Positions 20,332 to 29,669 of a stretch of 64,000 nucleotides of DNA are shown one piece after another. Origin of the DNA: Microbacteriaceae bacterium (GTDB lineage: Bacteria > Actinomycetota > Actinomycetes > Actinomycetales > Microbacteriaceae); NCBI GenBank assembly GCA_019638805.1, contig JAHBTA010000005.1, forward strand, positions 62,001-126,000, in the 5' to 3' direction. The first letter of the stretch is position 1. Each line of letters starts with the position of its first letter. Under the pieces are notes generated by a model. That model did no database searches and had not been told where the DNA came from. It saw only the letters and a program-made list of their open reading frames with translations. The position numbers were made by a program, and so were the translations under genes.

Positions 20332-21930
20332 TTGACATCCCGGATCCCGCCGGTCCTCCGCCCCGAGCATCCGGTTCCCCGGTCCCTGGCGCTGCTCGTC
20401 CAGGAGTTCGGCCTCGAACACCTCGGCGACCTCGACGGCGTGGAGGTGACGGGCGTCACCGTGCGCACCACCGAGGTGCATCCCGGGGACGTCTTCGCCG
20501 CCCTCGCCGGGCACAACGCGCACGGCGCGACCTACGCGGCCGACGCGGTGGCCGCGGGGGCGGTCGCGATCCTCACCGATCGGGCGGGCGCGGAGCTCGC
20601 GGCCGCGGCCGGCGTTCCCGTGGTCGTGGTGGACGACGCCCGCGCGGCACTGGGCGACATCTCGGCGTGGGTGTACCGCACGGGCGCGGGTGCCCCGGAT
20701 GAGACCCGGCCGCCGCTGCTGTTCGGCACCACGGGCACCAACGGCAAGACCTCGACCTCGTACCTGCTCGAGGCGATCCTTCGCCAGCTCGGCTACGTGA
20801 CCGGCCTGAGCTCGACCTCGGAGCGGCACATCGGGGACCTCGCGGTCGTGAGTAGGCTCACGACGCCCGAGGCCAGTGAGATGCACGCCCTCCTGGCCCG
20901 GATGCGCGAGGCCGCCGTGCGCGCCGTCGCCATCGAGGTGTCCGCCCAGGCGCTCACCTGGAGCCGCGTCGACGGGCTCGTGTTCGACGTGGTGGCCTTC
21001 ACCAACCTCAGCCACGATCACCTGGACGACTACGCCGACATGGAGGAGTACTTCCGCGCCAAGCTCGAGCTCTTCCAGCCCGATCGCGCCCGGCGCGGGG
21101 TGGTGTGCCTGGACACCGCGTACGGGCGGCGCATCGTGGAGGGATCCCGCATCCCGGTCACCACGATCGCCACCGTCGGTCACGCGAGCGAGCAGGACGT
21201 GGAGTCGGCCGAGTGGGTCGTCGAGGTGCTCGACGAGACTGCCGCCTACACCGAGTTCCGGCTGACCGGGCCCGACGGCCGATCGCTCGTGACGCGCGAG
21301 CCGCTCATCGGATGGCACATGGCGGCCAACGCGGCGCTCGCGATCGTCATGCTCGTCGAGGCCGGTTTCGAGCTCGAGGCCATCGGGGCGGCTCTCAACG
21401 CGGATCCGGACGGTGCCGGGGGCGGCATCCGCGCCTACCTGCCCGGCCGCACCGAGCGCGTCTCGGGCGAGCGCGGGCCGAGCGTCTACGTCGACTTCGG
21501 GCACAGCCCGGACGCCTTCGAGAACACCCTGGCCGCGGTGCGGCGGTTCACGACCGGGCGCACCATCATGCTGTTCGGCGCCGACGGCGATCGCGATGCC
21601 ACCAAGCGCCACGAGATGGGCCGCGTCGCGGCCGAGGGCTCGGACATCCTGGTCATCACCGACCACCATCCGCGCTTCGAGGACCCGGCGTCGATCCGCA
21701 AGACCCTGCTCGAGGGCGCCGCGATGGCGCAGAACCCCCCGCAGGAGATCCACGAGGTGAGCCCGCCGGAGGCGGCCATCAAGAAGGCCGTGTCCCTGGC
21801 GCGCGAGGGCGACTCGATCCTGTGGGCGGGGCCCGGTCACCAGGACTATCGCGACATCCGGGGCGAGCGCACGCCGTACTCGGCGCGGGAACTGGCGCGG
21901 GCCGCGCTGCGCGAGGCGGGCTGGGAGTGA
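20332..21930 (+). CDS. murE: UDP-N-acetylmuramoyl-peptide ligase MurE with atypical specificity motif
   Basis: A 532-residue Mur ligase adding the third residue (a diamino acid) to UDP-MurNAc-L-Ala-D-Glu. P-loop GTTGTNGKTSTS near 132-143; EVSAQALTWSRVDGLVFDV and LSHDHLDDYADMEEYF in the central domain. The C-terminal specificity site, DNPR in enzymes that use meso-diaminopimelate, reads HHPR here (residues 445-448, in TDHHPRFEDP). This suggests another diamino acid such as Lys, Orn or diaminobutyrate, consistent with the B-type peptidoglycan of Microbacteriaceae. TTG start five bases after the ftsI stop; the end overlaps murF by 4 bases. Confidence 0.93.
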   Translation: MTSRIPPVLRPEHPVPRSLALLVQEFGLEHLGDLDGVEVTGVTVRTTEVHPGDVFAALAGHNAHGATYAADAVAAGAVAILTDRAGAELAAAAGVPVVVVDDARAALGDISAWVYRTGAGAPDETRPPLLFGTTGTNGKTSTSYLLEAILRQLGYVTGLSSTSERHIGDLAVVSRLTTPEASEMHALLARMREAAVRAVAIEVSAQALTWSRVDGLVFDVVAFTNLSHDHLDDYADMEEYFRAKLELFQPDRARRGVVCLDTAYGRRIVEGSRIPVTTIATVGHASEQDVESAEWVVEVLDETAAYTEFRLTGPDGRSLVTREPLIGWHMAANAALAIVMLVEAGFELEAIGAALNADPDGAGGGIRAYLPGRTERVSGERGPSVYVDFGHSPDAFENTLAAVRRFTTGRTIMLFGADGDRDATKRHEMGRVAAEGSDILVITDHHPRFEDPASIRKTLLEGAAMAQNPPQEIHEVSPPEAAIKKAVSLAREGDSILWAGPGHQDYRDIRGERTPYSARELARAALREAGWE

Positions 21931-23333
21931 TCGCGCTGACTCTGGCCGAGATCGCGGCCGAGCTCGGCGGCGTGCTCGTGCTGCCGCCCGGCGGGGAGGA
22001 GCGCGCGAGCGTCTCCGGCTCGGTGCAGACCGACTCCCGTCTGGTCGAGCCCGGCTCGGTGTTCTTCGCACTGCCCGGCGAGACGACGGACGGGGCGCTC
22101 TTCGCGCCCGCGGCGGTCGAGGCGGGGGCGGTCCTCGTGATTTCGGAGCGCGAGCTCGACCTGTCCGTGCCGGTCATCGTGGTCGGCGACGGTGTCGCGG
22201 CCCTCGCGGCCCTGGCGCGCCTCGTGGTCGCGCGCGTGCGCGCGCTGGGACGGCTGAGGATCGCCGCGATCACCGGGTCCAACGGCAAGACCACGACCAA
22301 GAACCTGCTGCGGGCGATCCTCGCCGCCGAGGGCCCAACGGTCGCGCCGGAAGGGTCGTTCAACAATCACGTCGGCGCGCCGGTGTCGATGCTGCGCGTG
22401 GACGAGGCCACCGAGTACCTGGTCGTCGAGATGGGCGCGAGCCACGTGGGCGAGATCGCCCGGCTCGTGTCGATCGCGACCCCGGACGTGGGCGTCGTGC
22501 TCAAGGTGGGCCTCGCGCACGCGGGCGAGTTCGGCGGCGTCGAAGGCGTCGAACGGGCCAAGGCCGAGATGGTCACCGATCTGCCATCGGATGCCGTGGC
22601 GCTGCTCAATCGGAACGATCCGCGGGTCGCGGCCATGGCATCCCGCACCGCGGCGCGCGTCGTGTGGTTCGGCACCGGGCCGGATGCCGACCCCCGCGCC
22701 GAGGACATCGTCGCCTCCGCAGACGGCACGGCCTTCACCCTCGTGACCGGGGGCCTGCGCCTCCCGGTGCGTCTGCGGATCCTCGGGGAGCACCACGTGA
22801 GCAACGCGCTGGCCGCCCTGGGCGTCGCGCGGGAGTTCGGCGTTCCGCTCGAGCGCGCGGTGGCCGCGATCGAGCGCGTCGCCCGCGCCGAGCGCTGGCG
22901 CATGGAGCTGCTGCCGCGCGAGGACGGCGTTCTCGTCATCAACGACGCCTACAACGCGAGCCCCGATTCGACGCAGGCCGCGCTCAAGACCCTCGCGCAG
23001 ATCACCGGACCCGCGCAGCGCTCGGTCGCGGTCCTGGGGGAGATGGCGGAGCTGGGCGAATACGCCGAGGAGGAGCACGACCGCCTGGGTCGGCTGGCGG
23101 TGCGCCTCAACATCACGAAGCTCGTCGTGGTGGGGGAGCGCGCCAGGCACATCCACCTCGCGGCCGGGCTCGAAGGTTCGTGGGACGGGGAGTCGGTCCT
23201 CGTCCCGGACGTCGACGCGGCATACGATCTCCTTCGTGAGGAACTGCGGCCAGGGGACGTCGTGCTGGTGAAGTCCTCGAAGTCGGCGGGCCTGCGCTTC
23301 CTCGGCGATCGCCTGGGGGGCGTCGAGGCATGA
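21927..23333 (+). CDS. murF: UDP-MurNAc-tripeptide:D-Ala-D-Ala ligase
   Basis: A 468-residue Mur ligase that adds D-Ala-D-Ala to complete the pentapeptide. The P-loop [12 protein letters not shown] is near residue 116. [16 protein letters not shown] and [15 protein letters not shown] are typical of MurF, as is [16 protein letters not shown] for the C-terminal domain. GTG start overlapping the murE stop (GTGA), and the stop overlaps the mraY ATG, so translation is probably coupled through three genes. No ddl gene is present in the window. Confidence 0.95.
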   Translation: MIALTLAEIAAELGGVLVLPPGGEERASVSGSVQTDSRLVEPGSVFFALPGETTDGALFAPAAVEAGAVLVISERELDLSVPVIVVGDGVAALAALARLVVARVRALGRLRIAAITGSNGKTTTKNLLRAILAAEGPTVAPEGSFNNHVGAPVSMLRVDEATEYLVVEMGASHVGEIARLVSIATPDVGVVLKVGLAHAGEFGGVEGVERAKAEMVTDLPSDAVALLNRNDPRVAAMASRTAARVVWFGTGPDADPRAEDIVASADGTAFTLVTGGLRLPVRLRILGEHHVSNALAALGVAREFGVPLERAVAAIERVARAERWRMELLPREDGVLVINDAYNASPDSTQAALKTLAQITGPAQRSVAVLGEMAELGEYAEEEHDRLGRLAVRLNITKLVVVGERARHIHLAAGLEGSWDGESVLVPDVDAAYDLLREELRPGDVVLVKSSKSAGLRFLGDRLGGVEA

Positions 23334-24433
23334 TCGCGCTTCTCGTCGCGGCGGCGTTCTCGCTGTTCTTCACTCTTCTGCTGACGCCGCTCTTCGTCCG
23401 GCTGTTCAAGCGGCTGGGCTGGGGCCAGTTCATCCGCGACGACGGTCCGCAGACCCACCACACCAAGCGCGGCACGCCGACCATGGGCGGCATCGTCTTC
23501 ATCGTGGGCGCGATCCTCGGCTACCTGGTGGGGCACGCGGTCGCCGGGGTGCCGTTGACCATGGTGGGAACACTCGTCATCGGGATGATGGGCGGGCTCG
23601 GGCTGGTCGGGTTCCTGGACGACTTCCTCAAGACCCGCAAGCAGCGCAGCCTCGGCCTCGGTGGCTGGTCCAAGATCCTGGGCCAGGTCGTCATCGGCTC
23701 GATCTTCGCGATCCTGGCCGTGAGCGACGTCTTCCGCGACGAGAACGGCCTGACCCCGGGATCGCACTTCATCTCCGTCGTGCGGGACGTTCCGTGGCTG
23801 AACCTCTTCGCCTTCGGCGCGCCCATCGGGATCGCGCTCTTCATGATCTGGGTCAACGTCATCACGGTGAGCGCCTCGAATGGTGTCAACGTCGCGGACG
23901 GGCTCGACGGGCTCGCCAGCGGCGCGGCGATCTTCGCGATCTCGGCCTACATCGTCATCGGCTTCTGGCAGGCGAATCAGTCCTGCTTCAACGCGCTGCT
24001 CGACCCAGTCGTCGAGTACAAGTGCTACGACGTGCGCGACCCGCTGGATCTCGCGGTCATCGCGGCCGCGATCTCGGGCGCGCTCATCGGGTTCCTGTGG
24101 TGGAACACCTCGCCCGCGCAGATCTTCATGGGCGACACCGGGTCGCTCGGTCTCGGCGGCGCGCTGGCCGCCCTGGCGATCCTGAGCCGCACCGAGCTTC
24201 TGCTGCTGCTCATCGGCGGGCTCTTCATCATCGTCACCGGGTCGGTCATCGTGCAGCGGGTGTACTTCAAGCTCACGCGCGGCAAGCGCATCTTCCTCAT
24301 GAGTCCGCTGCATCACCATTTCGAGCTCAAGGGATGGGCGGAGGTCACGGTCGTCGTGCGGTTCTGGCTCATCGCCGCGCTCTTCGTGGCGGCCGGAGTC
24401 GGGGTCTTCTACCTCGAGTGGGTGAGCCGGTAG
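23330..24433 (+). CDS. mraY: Phospho-MurNAc-pentapeptide translocase (MraY)
   Basis: A 367-residue integral membrane enzyme that makes lipid I by moving phospho-MurNAc-pentapeptide onto undecaprenyl phosphate. About ten membrane helices are apparent. Conserved elements: [18 protein letters not shown] near 39, FLDDFLK near 100, [13 protein letters not shown] near 185 (catalytic Asp region) and [11 protein letters not shown] near the C-terminus (the HHH motif). The ATG overlaps murF. The stop is 2 bases before the murD GTG. Confidence 0.96.
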   Translation: MIALLVAAAFSLFFTLLLTPLFVRLFKRLGWGQFIRDDGPQTHHTKRGTPTMGGIVFIVGAILGYLVGHAVAGVPLTMVGTLVIGMMGGLGLVGFLDDFLKTRKQRSLGLGGWSKILGQVVIGSIFAILAVSDVFRDENGLTPGSHFISVVRDVPWLNLFAFGAPIGIALFMIWVNVITVSASNGVNVADGLDGLASGAAIFAISAYIVIGFWQANQSCFNALLDPVVEYKCYDVRDPLDLAVIAAAISGALIGFLWWNTSPAQIFMGDTGSLGLGGALAALAILSRTELLLLLIGGLFIIVTGSVIVQRVYFKLTRGKRIFLMSPLHHHFELKGWAEVTVVVRFWLIAALFVAAGVGVFYLEWVSR

Positions 24434-24435
24434 AC

Positions 24436-25989
24436 GTGTCGCGCGACCTGGCGGACCTCACGAGTTGGCACGCCGACTGGAACGGCCTGCGTGTGGCGGT
24501 GCTCGGGCTGGGCGTCACGGGATTCGCGGCCGCCGACACGCTCGCCGAGCTCGGTGCCGAGGTGCTCGTGGTCGCCGACACCGCGAGCGACGAGCATCTC
24601 GCGATGCTCGAGGTCATCGGGGCCCGCTTCGTGCGCACCGAGAGCGGCGCGGTGCCGCCCGAGCTCGTCGAGCACGACCCCGAGCTGGTCATCGCCTCCC
24701 CGGGTTATCACCCGGATCACCCGCTTCTGCTCTGGGCGGGCGAGGAGTGCCCGATCTGGGGCGACATCGAACTGGCCTGGCGGCTGCGCGACAAGGTGAC
24801 CCGCGCGGACGGAACGCCCGCGGAGTGGATCCTCATCACGGGCACCAACGGCAAGACCACGACGACGCAGCTGACCGCGACCATGCTTGTCTCGGGCGGG
24901 CTGCGCGCCGCGCCGTGCGGCAACATCGGCGTGCCCGTGCTCGACGCGATCCGCGACCCGTCTGGGTTCGACGTGCTCGTGGTCGAGCTCTCGAGCTACC
25001 AGCTGCACTGGCTGCGCCGGGCGGCCGAGGGCGGGGTCGTGGCGCCCCTGGCGTCGGTGTGCCTCAACCTCGCCGACGACCACTACGACTGGCACGGCAG
25101 CGCCGAGGCCTACCGCGATGCCAAGGCGAAGGTGTACGAGAACACGCGCGTCGCCTGCGTCTACAACCGCGCCGACGAGGCCACCCGGCTCATGGTCGAG
25201 GAGGCGGAGGTGCAAGAGGGCGCCCGCGCGATCGGCTTCGGCACCGATGTGCCCGGCCCGAGCGAGCTGGGCATCGTCGAGGACATCCTGGTCGACCGGG
25301 CGTTCCTCGAGGAGCGCAGGCACTCGGCGCTCGAACTGGCGACGCTCGACGATCTGCGCGCCTCGGGACTCGCCGCCCCGCATTCCGTGCAGAACGTGCT
25401 GGCCGCGGCCGCGCTGGCCCGGGCGGCCGACGTGGCGCCCGCCGACATCCAGGATGCCGTGCGCGCCTTCCGCGTGGACGCGCACCGCACCCAGGTGGTC
25501 GCCGAGGCATCCGGGATCGTGTGGGTCGACGACTCGAAGGCCACCAACGCGCACGCCGCCGACGCGGCGCTCCGGGCCTACGCGTCGGTCGTGTGGATCG
25601 CGGGAGGCCAGCTCAAGGGCGTCGACCCGGCTCCGCTCGTGCAGGCGCATCTGACGCGCCTGCGCGCGGTCGTGCTGGTCGGGGCGGACCGGGACGGCCT
25701 GCGGGCGGCGTTCGCACGACACGCGCCCGGCGTGCCGCTCATCGAGGTCGAAGAGCCCGAGACTGAACGGGTGATGCCCGCGGCCGTGCGCGCCGCAGCA
25801 TCCCTCGCCCAGCCGGGCGATGTGGTGCTGCTCGCGCCGACCGCGGCGTCGTTCGACCAGTTCACGGGCTATGTCGACCGCGGAGAGCGCTTCGCGGCGG
25901 CGGTCCGGGAGCACCTGGGGTCGAAGGGCCCGGGGACGAGGGGAGGTGGCGCCGATGACGACGACGCGACCCCCGCGCCGCCGCTCTGA
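24436..25989 (+). CDS. murD: UDP-N-acetylmuramoyl-L-alanine:D-glutamate ligase
   Basis: A 517-residue Mur ligase adding D-glutamate. The N-terminal Rossmann segment is VAVLGLGVTGFAAADTL, the P-loop ILITGTNGKTTTTQ is near 135, FDVLVVELSSYQLHW follows, and WVDDSKATNAHAA near 355 is the MurD-specific block. The C-terminus is extended by about 20 residues rich in Gly and Asp (GADDDDATPAPPL) because the reading frame runs 35 bases into ftsW. GTG start at 24436. In Micrococcales the next residue or bridge may differ, but nothing unusual is seen in the substrate region. Confidence 0.94.
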   Translation: MSRDLADLTSWHADWNGLRVAVLGLGVTGFAAADTLAELGAEVLVVADTASDEHLAMLEVIGARFVRTESGAVPPELVEHDPELVIASPGYHPDHPLLLWAGEECPIWGDIELAWRLRDKVTRADGTPAEWILITGTNGKTTTTQLTATMLVSGGLRAAPCGNIGVPVLDAIRDPSGFDVLVVELSSYQLHWLRRAAEGGVVAPLASVCLNLADDHYDWHGSAEAYRDAKAKVYENTRVACVYNRADEATRLMVEEAEVQEGARAIGFGTDVPGPSELGIVEDILVDRAFLEERRHSALELATLDDLRASGLAAPHSVQNVLAAAALARAADVAPADIQDAVRAFRVDAHRTQVVAEASGIVWVDDSKATNAHAADAALRAYASVVWIAGGQLKGVDPAPLVQAHLTRLRAVVLVGADRDGLRAAFARHAPGVPLIEVEEPETERVMPAAVRAAASLAQPGDVVLLAPTAASFDQFTGYVDRGERFAAAVREHLGSKGPGTRGGGADDDDATPAPPL

Positions 25990-27157
25990 GGGGCGCGAAC
26001 CGGCCCAGCCCGCGGTCGTGCAGGCCGTTCAACGGCTCTTCGCCGCCGAGACGCCCGAATACTTCGTGCTCCTGGGCACGACGCTCTTCCTGGTCGTCTT
26101 CGGCCTGGTCATGGTGCTGTCCTCGTCCTCCATCGAGGCGCGCGCGGCTGGGCTGGACTTCTGGACGCAGGCGGCCAGGCAGGGCCTCTACGCCCTCGTG
26201 GGCATCCCGGTCATGCTCCTCGCGGCGCGCGCGCCCGCGGCGTTCTGGCGCCGCTGGGCGGGGACCGCGATGGCAGGCGCGCTCGTGCTGCAGCTCCTGG
26301 TCTTCCTGCCCGGTCTCGGCTACGAGCGCGGGCAGAACCGCAACTGGATCAACCTCGGGTCGTTCACCGCTCAGCCGTCCGAGCTCATCAAGCTCGCGCT
26401 CGTCATCTGGCTGGCCTGGGTGCTCTCGCGCAAGGGCGAGGCCCTGTACGAGTGGCGCGAGGTGGCGCTTCCGATCCTGCCCGTGACGATCATCGCGACG
26501 GGTCTGGTCCTGGTGGGCAACGACCTGGGGACGGCCGTCATCATCGTCGCGATCGTCTTCGGAGCGCTCTTCTTCGCCGGCGTCCGGCTGCGCATGATCG
26601 GCGCCATCGCGGGCGGGTTCGCGGTCGTCGCGCTGCTCTTCGTCCAGGGCAGCGACTCGCGTTCCAACCGCATCCAGGCGTGGCTCGATCAGTGCCAGGA
26701 CCCGGCGCTCTACTCGGGCGACTGCTGGCAGACCATTCACGGCTGGGAGGCGCTCGCGCACGGCGGCATCCTGGGGGTGGGCCTCGGCAACTCCTCGGGC
26801 AAGTGGTCCTGGATCCCCGAGGCCGCCAACGACTTCATCTTCGCGATCATCGGAGAGGAGCTGGGCCTGATGGGTGCGCTGCTCGTGCTCGTGCTGTTCG
26901 CGGTGCTCGCGGTGTGCTTCGTGCGCATCATCCGGATGAATCGCGACCCGTTCGCCAAACTCGCGATCGCCTCCGCCATGGTCTGGATCATCGGTCAGGC
27001 TTTCGTCAACATCGCGGTCGTGCTGGGCATGCTCCCGGTCCTGGGCGTTCCACTTCCTCTCGTGTCGGCCGGCGGCTCGGCGCTCATCACGACGCTCGCG
27101 GCGATCGGGATCGTGCTGTCCTTCGCCCGCAAGCGCCCCGAGGTGCTCACCCGGTGA
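25955..27157 (+). CDS. ftsW: Septal peptidoglycan glycosyltransferase FtsW (SEDS family)
   Basis: A 400-residue polytopic membrane protein with about ten helices. SEDS family hallmarks: GQNRNWINLGSFTAQPSELIKLA near residue 130, the NDLGTA motif near 190, WIPEAANDFIFAIIGEELGL near 290, and a C-terminal GVPLPLVSAGGSALI. It polymerises lipid II at the septum with FtsI. ATG 25955, inside the end of murD, is chosen for its GGGAGGT 7 bases upstream. The C-terminus is short, without the long arginine-rich tail seen in mycobacterial FtsW. The stop overlaps the murG start. Confidence 0.95.
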   Translation: MTTTRPPRRRSEGREPAQPAVVQAVQRLFAAETPEYFVLLGTTLFLVVFGLVMVLSSSSIEARAAGLDFWTQAARQGLYALVGIPVMLLAARAPAAFWRRWAGTAMAGALVLQLLVFLPGLGYERGQNRNWINLGSFTAQPSELIKLALVIWLAWVLSRKGEALYEWREVALPILPVTIIATGLVLVGNDLGTAVIIVAIVFGALFFAGVRLRMIGAIAGGFAVVALLFVQGSDSRSNRIQAWLDQCQDPALYSGDCWQTIHGWEALAHGGILGVGLGNSSGKWSWIPEAANDFIFAIIGEELGLMGALLVLVLFAVLAVCFVRIIRMNRDPFAKLAIASAMVWIIGQAFVNIAVVLGMLPVLGVPLPLVSAGGSALITTLAAIGIVLSFARKRPEVLTR

Positions 27158-28239
27158 CGGTCTATCTGCTGGCCGGCGGCGGAACCGCCGGGCACGTCAA
27201 TCCGCTGCTCGCGACCGCGGATCGCCTCCGCGACCGCGATCCGGGTTCGGAGGTGCTGGTCCTGGGCACGGCGGAGGGGCTCGAGGCGCGCCTCGTGCCG
27301 GGGCGCGGCTACGAACTGCTCACGATCCCGCGCACGCCCTTCCCGCGTCGCCCGAACGGCGATCTGCTGCGCTTCCCGGGGCGCTGGCGCGCGACCATCG
27401 AGGCCGCCAGGACGCACCTGCGCGAACGCGGGGTGGATGTCGTGGCCGGGTTCGGCGGGTACGCCTCGGCCCCCGCGTACCGCGCCGCGCGCCGCGAGGG
27501 GCTCCCCATCGCGGTGCACGAGGCCAATGCGCGGCCGGGCCTGGCGAACCGCCTGGGCGCGCGGCTCACCCGGCACGTGGGCGTGACCTTCCCGGGGACG
27601 CCCCTGCGGAACGCGCAGGTCGTCGGCTTCCCCTTGCGCCGGGAGATCGAGACCCTCGACCGGGCGCACTCGCGTGCGGCGGGCGCCGCCGAGTTCGGTC
27701 TCGACGCGGCCCGCCCCACGCTGCTGGTGACGGGCGGATCCTCGGGCGCGCGCCGCATCAACGAGACGGTCGCGGTATCCGTCGAGCGCATCCTGGGCGC
27801 GGGTTGGCAGGTGCTGCACCTGAGCGGGGGTCTGCGCGAGGCGTTGACCGACCCGGGGCTGCCCGGCTACCGGATCGTCGGGTACACCGACCGCATGGAG
27901 CTCGCGTTCGCCGCGGCCGACCTGGCGATTTCCCGCGCGGGCTCGGCGAGCGTGAGCGAGCTGTGCGCGATCGGGCTGCCCGCGGTCTTCGTGCCCTACC
28001 CGGTGGGCAACGGCGAGCAGGAGCTCAACGCCGCGGAGGCGGTCGGTGCGGGCGGGGCGCTCCTGGTGCGCGATGCCGCGTTCACGCCCGGATGGGTGGC
28101 CGACGAGCTCGTGCCGCTCCTACTGGACCCGGCGCGCCTGGCCGAGCTTTCGGCGCGCATCGCGAGCGTCGGCCACCGCGACGGAGCGGACCGCATGGTC
28201 GATCTCGTCCTCCGGGCCCGCGACGAGGCACGCCGGTAG
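27154..28239 (+). CDS. murG: Lipid II synthase MurG
   Basis: A 361-residue GT-B glycosyltransferase that transfers GlcNAc from UDP-GlcNAc to lipid I at the inner membrane face. The N-terminal G-loop is GGGTAGHVNPLL (residues 7-18), GFGGYASAPAY follows, and the C-terminal nucleotide-binding half contains VTGGSSGARRIN and SRAGSASVSELCAIGLP. GTG start overlaps the ftsW stop (GTGA). The TAG stop is the first half of a TAGGAT box before murC, so the dcw transcript may be reinforced here. Confidence 0.95.
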   Translation: MTVYLLAGGGTAGHVNPLLATADRLRDRDPGSEVLVLGTAEGLEARLVPGRGYELLTIPRTPFPRRPNGDLLRFPGRWRATIEAARTHLRERGVDVVAGFGGYASAPAYRAARREGLPIAVHEANARPGLANRLGARLTRHVGVTFPGTPLRNAQVVGFPLRREIETLDRAHSRAAGAAEFGLDAARPTLLVTGGSSGARRINETVAVSVERILGAGWQVLHLSGGLREALTDPGLPGYRIVGYTDRMELAFAAADLAISRAGSASVSELCAIGLPAVFVPYPVGNGEQELNAAEAVGAGGALLVRDAAFTPGWVADELVPLLLDPARLAELSARIASVGHRDGADRMVDLVLRARDEARR

Positions 28240-28242
28240 GAT
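28237..28242 (+). promoter_or_regulatory. -10 box (TAGGAT) before murC, made from the murG stop codon
   Basis: TAGGAT begins with the murG TAG and ends 8 bases before the murC GTG. The 11-base gap, in a cluster where neighbours overlap, is the sign that something other than coupling is used here. Confidence 0.4.
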
Positions 28243-28250
28243 CGTCCCTC

Positions 28251-29669
28251 GTGATTGCCCCCGATCTGAGCCTCGAGGTCCCGCGCGAGCTGGGGCCCGT
28301 GCACTTCATCGGGATCGGCGGATCCGGCATGAGTGGCATCGCGCACATGATGCTCGACGCGGGTCTCACCGTGACGGGCTCCGACCGCTCGGACAGCGCC
28401 TACCTGGACCGCCTCCGAGATCGGGGCGCGCGCATCGCGGTGGGGCATGACGCGGCCAACCTGCCCGACGACGCGCGGACGATCGTCTACACGAGCGCCC
28501 TCTGGCCCGACAACCCCGAGTACCTGCTCGCTCGCGATCGTGGTCTCGTGCTGCTGCACCGGTCGCAGGCCCTGCACTGGCTCTCGCGCGACCACCGCGT
28601 CGTGACGGTGGCCGGCGCCCACGGCAAGACCACGAGCACCGGCATGGTGGTCACGATGCTGCGGGAGCTGGGAGCCGACCCGGGCTTCGTCAACGGGGGC
28701 GTCATCCAGTCTCTCGGAACCAGCTCGGCCACCGGCTCGGGCGAACTCTTCGTGCTGGAGGCGGACGAGTCGGACGGCTCGTTCCTGCTATATGACACCG
28801 ACATCGCGCTCATCACCAACGTGGACGCGGCCCACCTGGATCACTACGGCTCGGAGGACGGCGTCATCGCGGCGTTCGGGCGATTCGCCCGGGGCGCGGG
28901 CGAGGTGGTGGTGGCGGGCGAGGGGTCGGCCGTCGACGCGGCGCTCGCGCTCGCACCGAACACGCGCGTGGTGCGCTTCGGCGAGGGCGAGCACGCCGAT
29001 CTGCGGGTGAGCGGCATCGTCGCGGGGGCCGAGGTGACCTTCGATGTGACCTGGGAGGGCCGCACGCTGCCGGCCCGGATCGGGACGCCCGGTCGGCACC
29101 ACGCGCTCAATGCCGCGGGAGCGATCGCGGTCGGTCTGCAGCTGGGCTACCCGCTCGAGGACGCCATCGCCGCGGTGGGCGCCTTCGGGGGCACCAAGCG
29201 GCGCTTCGAGTTCAAGGGCGAGGTGCGCGGCGTCCGGGTATTCGACGACTATGCGCACGAGCCGGCCGAGGTGGCCGCGGCGGTCGCCGGTGCGCGCAGC
29301 GTCGCCGCAGGGGGCCGCGTCATCGCGGTGCACCAGCCGCACCTGTACTCGCGCACGCGCATGTTCGCGCGGGAGTTCGCGCGGGCCTACGAGGAGGGCG
29401 CCGACTTCACGATCGTGGTGGCGATCGACGGCGCGCGCGAGGACCCGGTCGAGGGCGTGGACGGCCAGCTCGTGGTGGACGGTTTCGTGGATCCGTCCAA
29501 GGTGGTGCGCATCGACGACTGGCAGGAGGCCTCCGACTTCCTGGCCGACATGGCGCGCGAGGGTGACATCGTCATGACGCTCTCCTGCGGCACGGTCTAC
29601 CAGATGGTGCCGCAGATCCTGGACGCGCTCGAGCGCATCCCGCACTCCGCGGGAACCGGCGGGGAATGA
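28251..29669 (+). CDS. murC: UDP-N-acetylmuramate:L-alanine ligase
   Basis: A 472-residue Mur ligase that adds the first residue, L-alanine, to UDP-MurNAc. HFIGIGGSGMSGIAHMML near residue 16 is the MurC nucleotide-binding start, GAHGKTTSTG near 122 the ATP loop, and ADESDGSFL follows. FDDYAHEPAEVAA and HQPHLYSRTR identify the C-terminal domain. GTG at 28251, preceded by a TAGGAT box rather than a Shine-Dalgarno, so possibly leaderless from an internal promoter. The stop overlaps the ftsQ ATG by 4 bases. Confidence 0.95.
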   Translation: MIAPDLSLEVPRELGPVHFIGIGGSGMSGIAHMMLDAGLTVTGSDRSDSAYLDRLRDRGARIAVGHDAANLPDDARTIVYTSALWPDNPEYLLARDRGLVLLHRSQALHWLSRDHRVVTVAGAHGKTTSTGMVVTMLRELGADPGFVNGGVIQSLGTSSATGSGELFVLEADESDGSFLLYDTDIALITNVDAAHLDHYGSEDGVIAAFGRFARGAGEVVVAGEGSAVDAALALAPNTRVVRFGEGEHADLRVSGIVAGAEVTFDVTWEGRTLPARIGTPGRHHALNAAGAIAVGLQLGYPLEDAIAAVGAFGGTKRRFEFKGEVRGVRVFDDYAHEPAEVAAAVAGARSVAAGGRVIAVHQPHLYSRTRMFAREFARAYEEGADFTIVVAIDGAREDPVEGVDGQLVVDGFVDPSKVVRIDDWQEASDFLADMAREGDIVMTLSCGTVYQMVPQILDALERIPHSAGTGGE

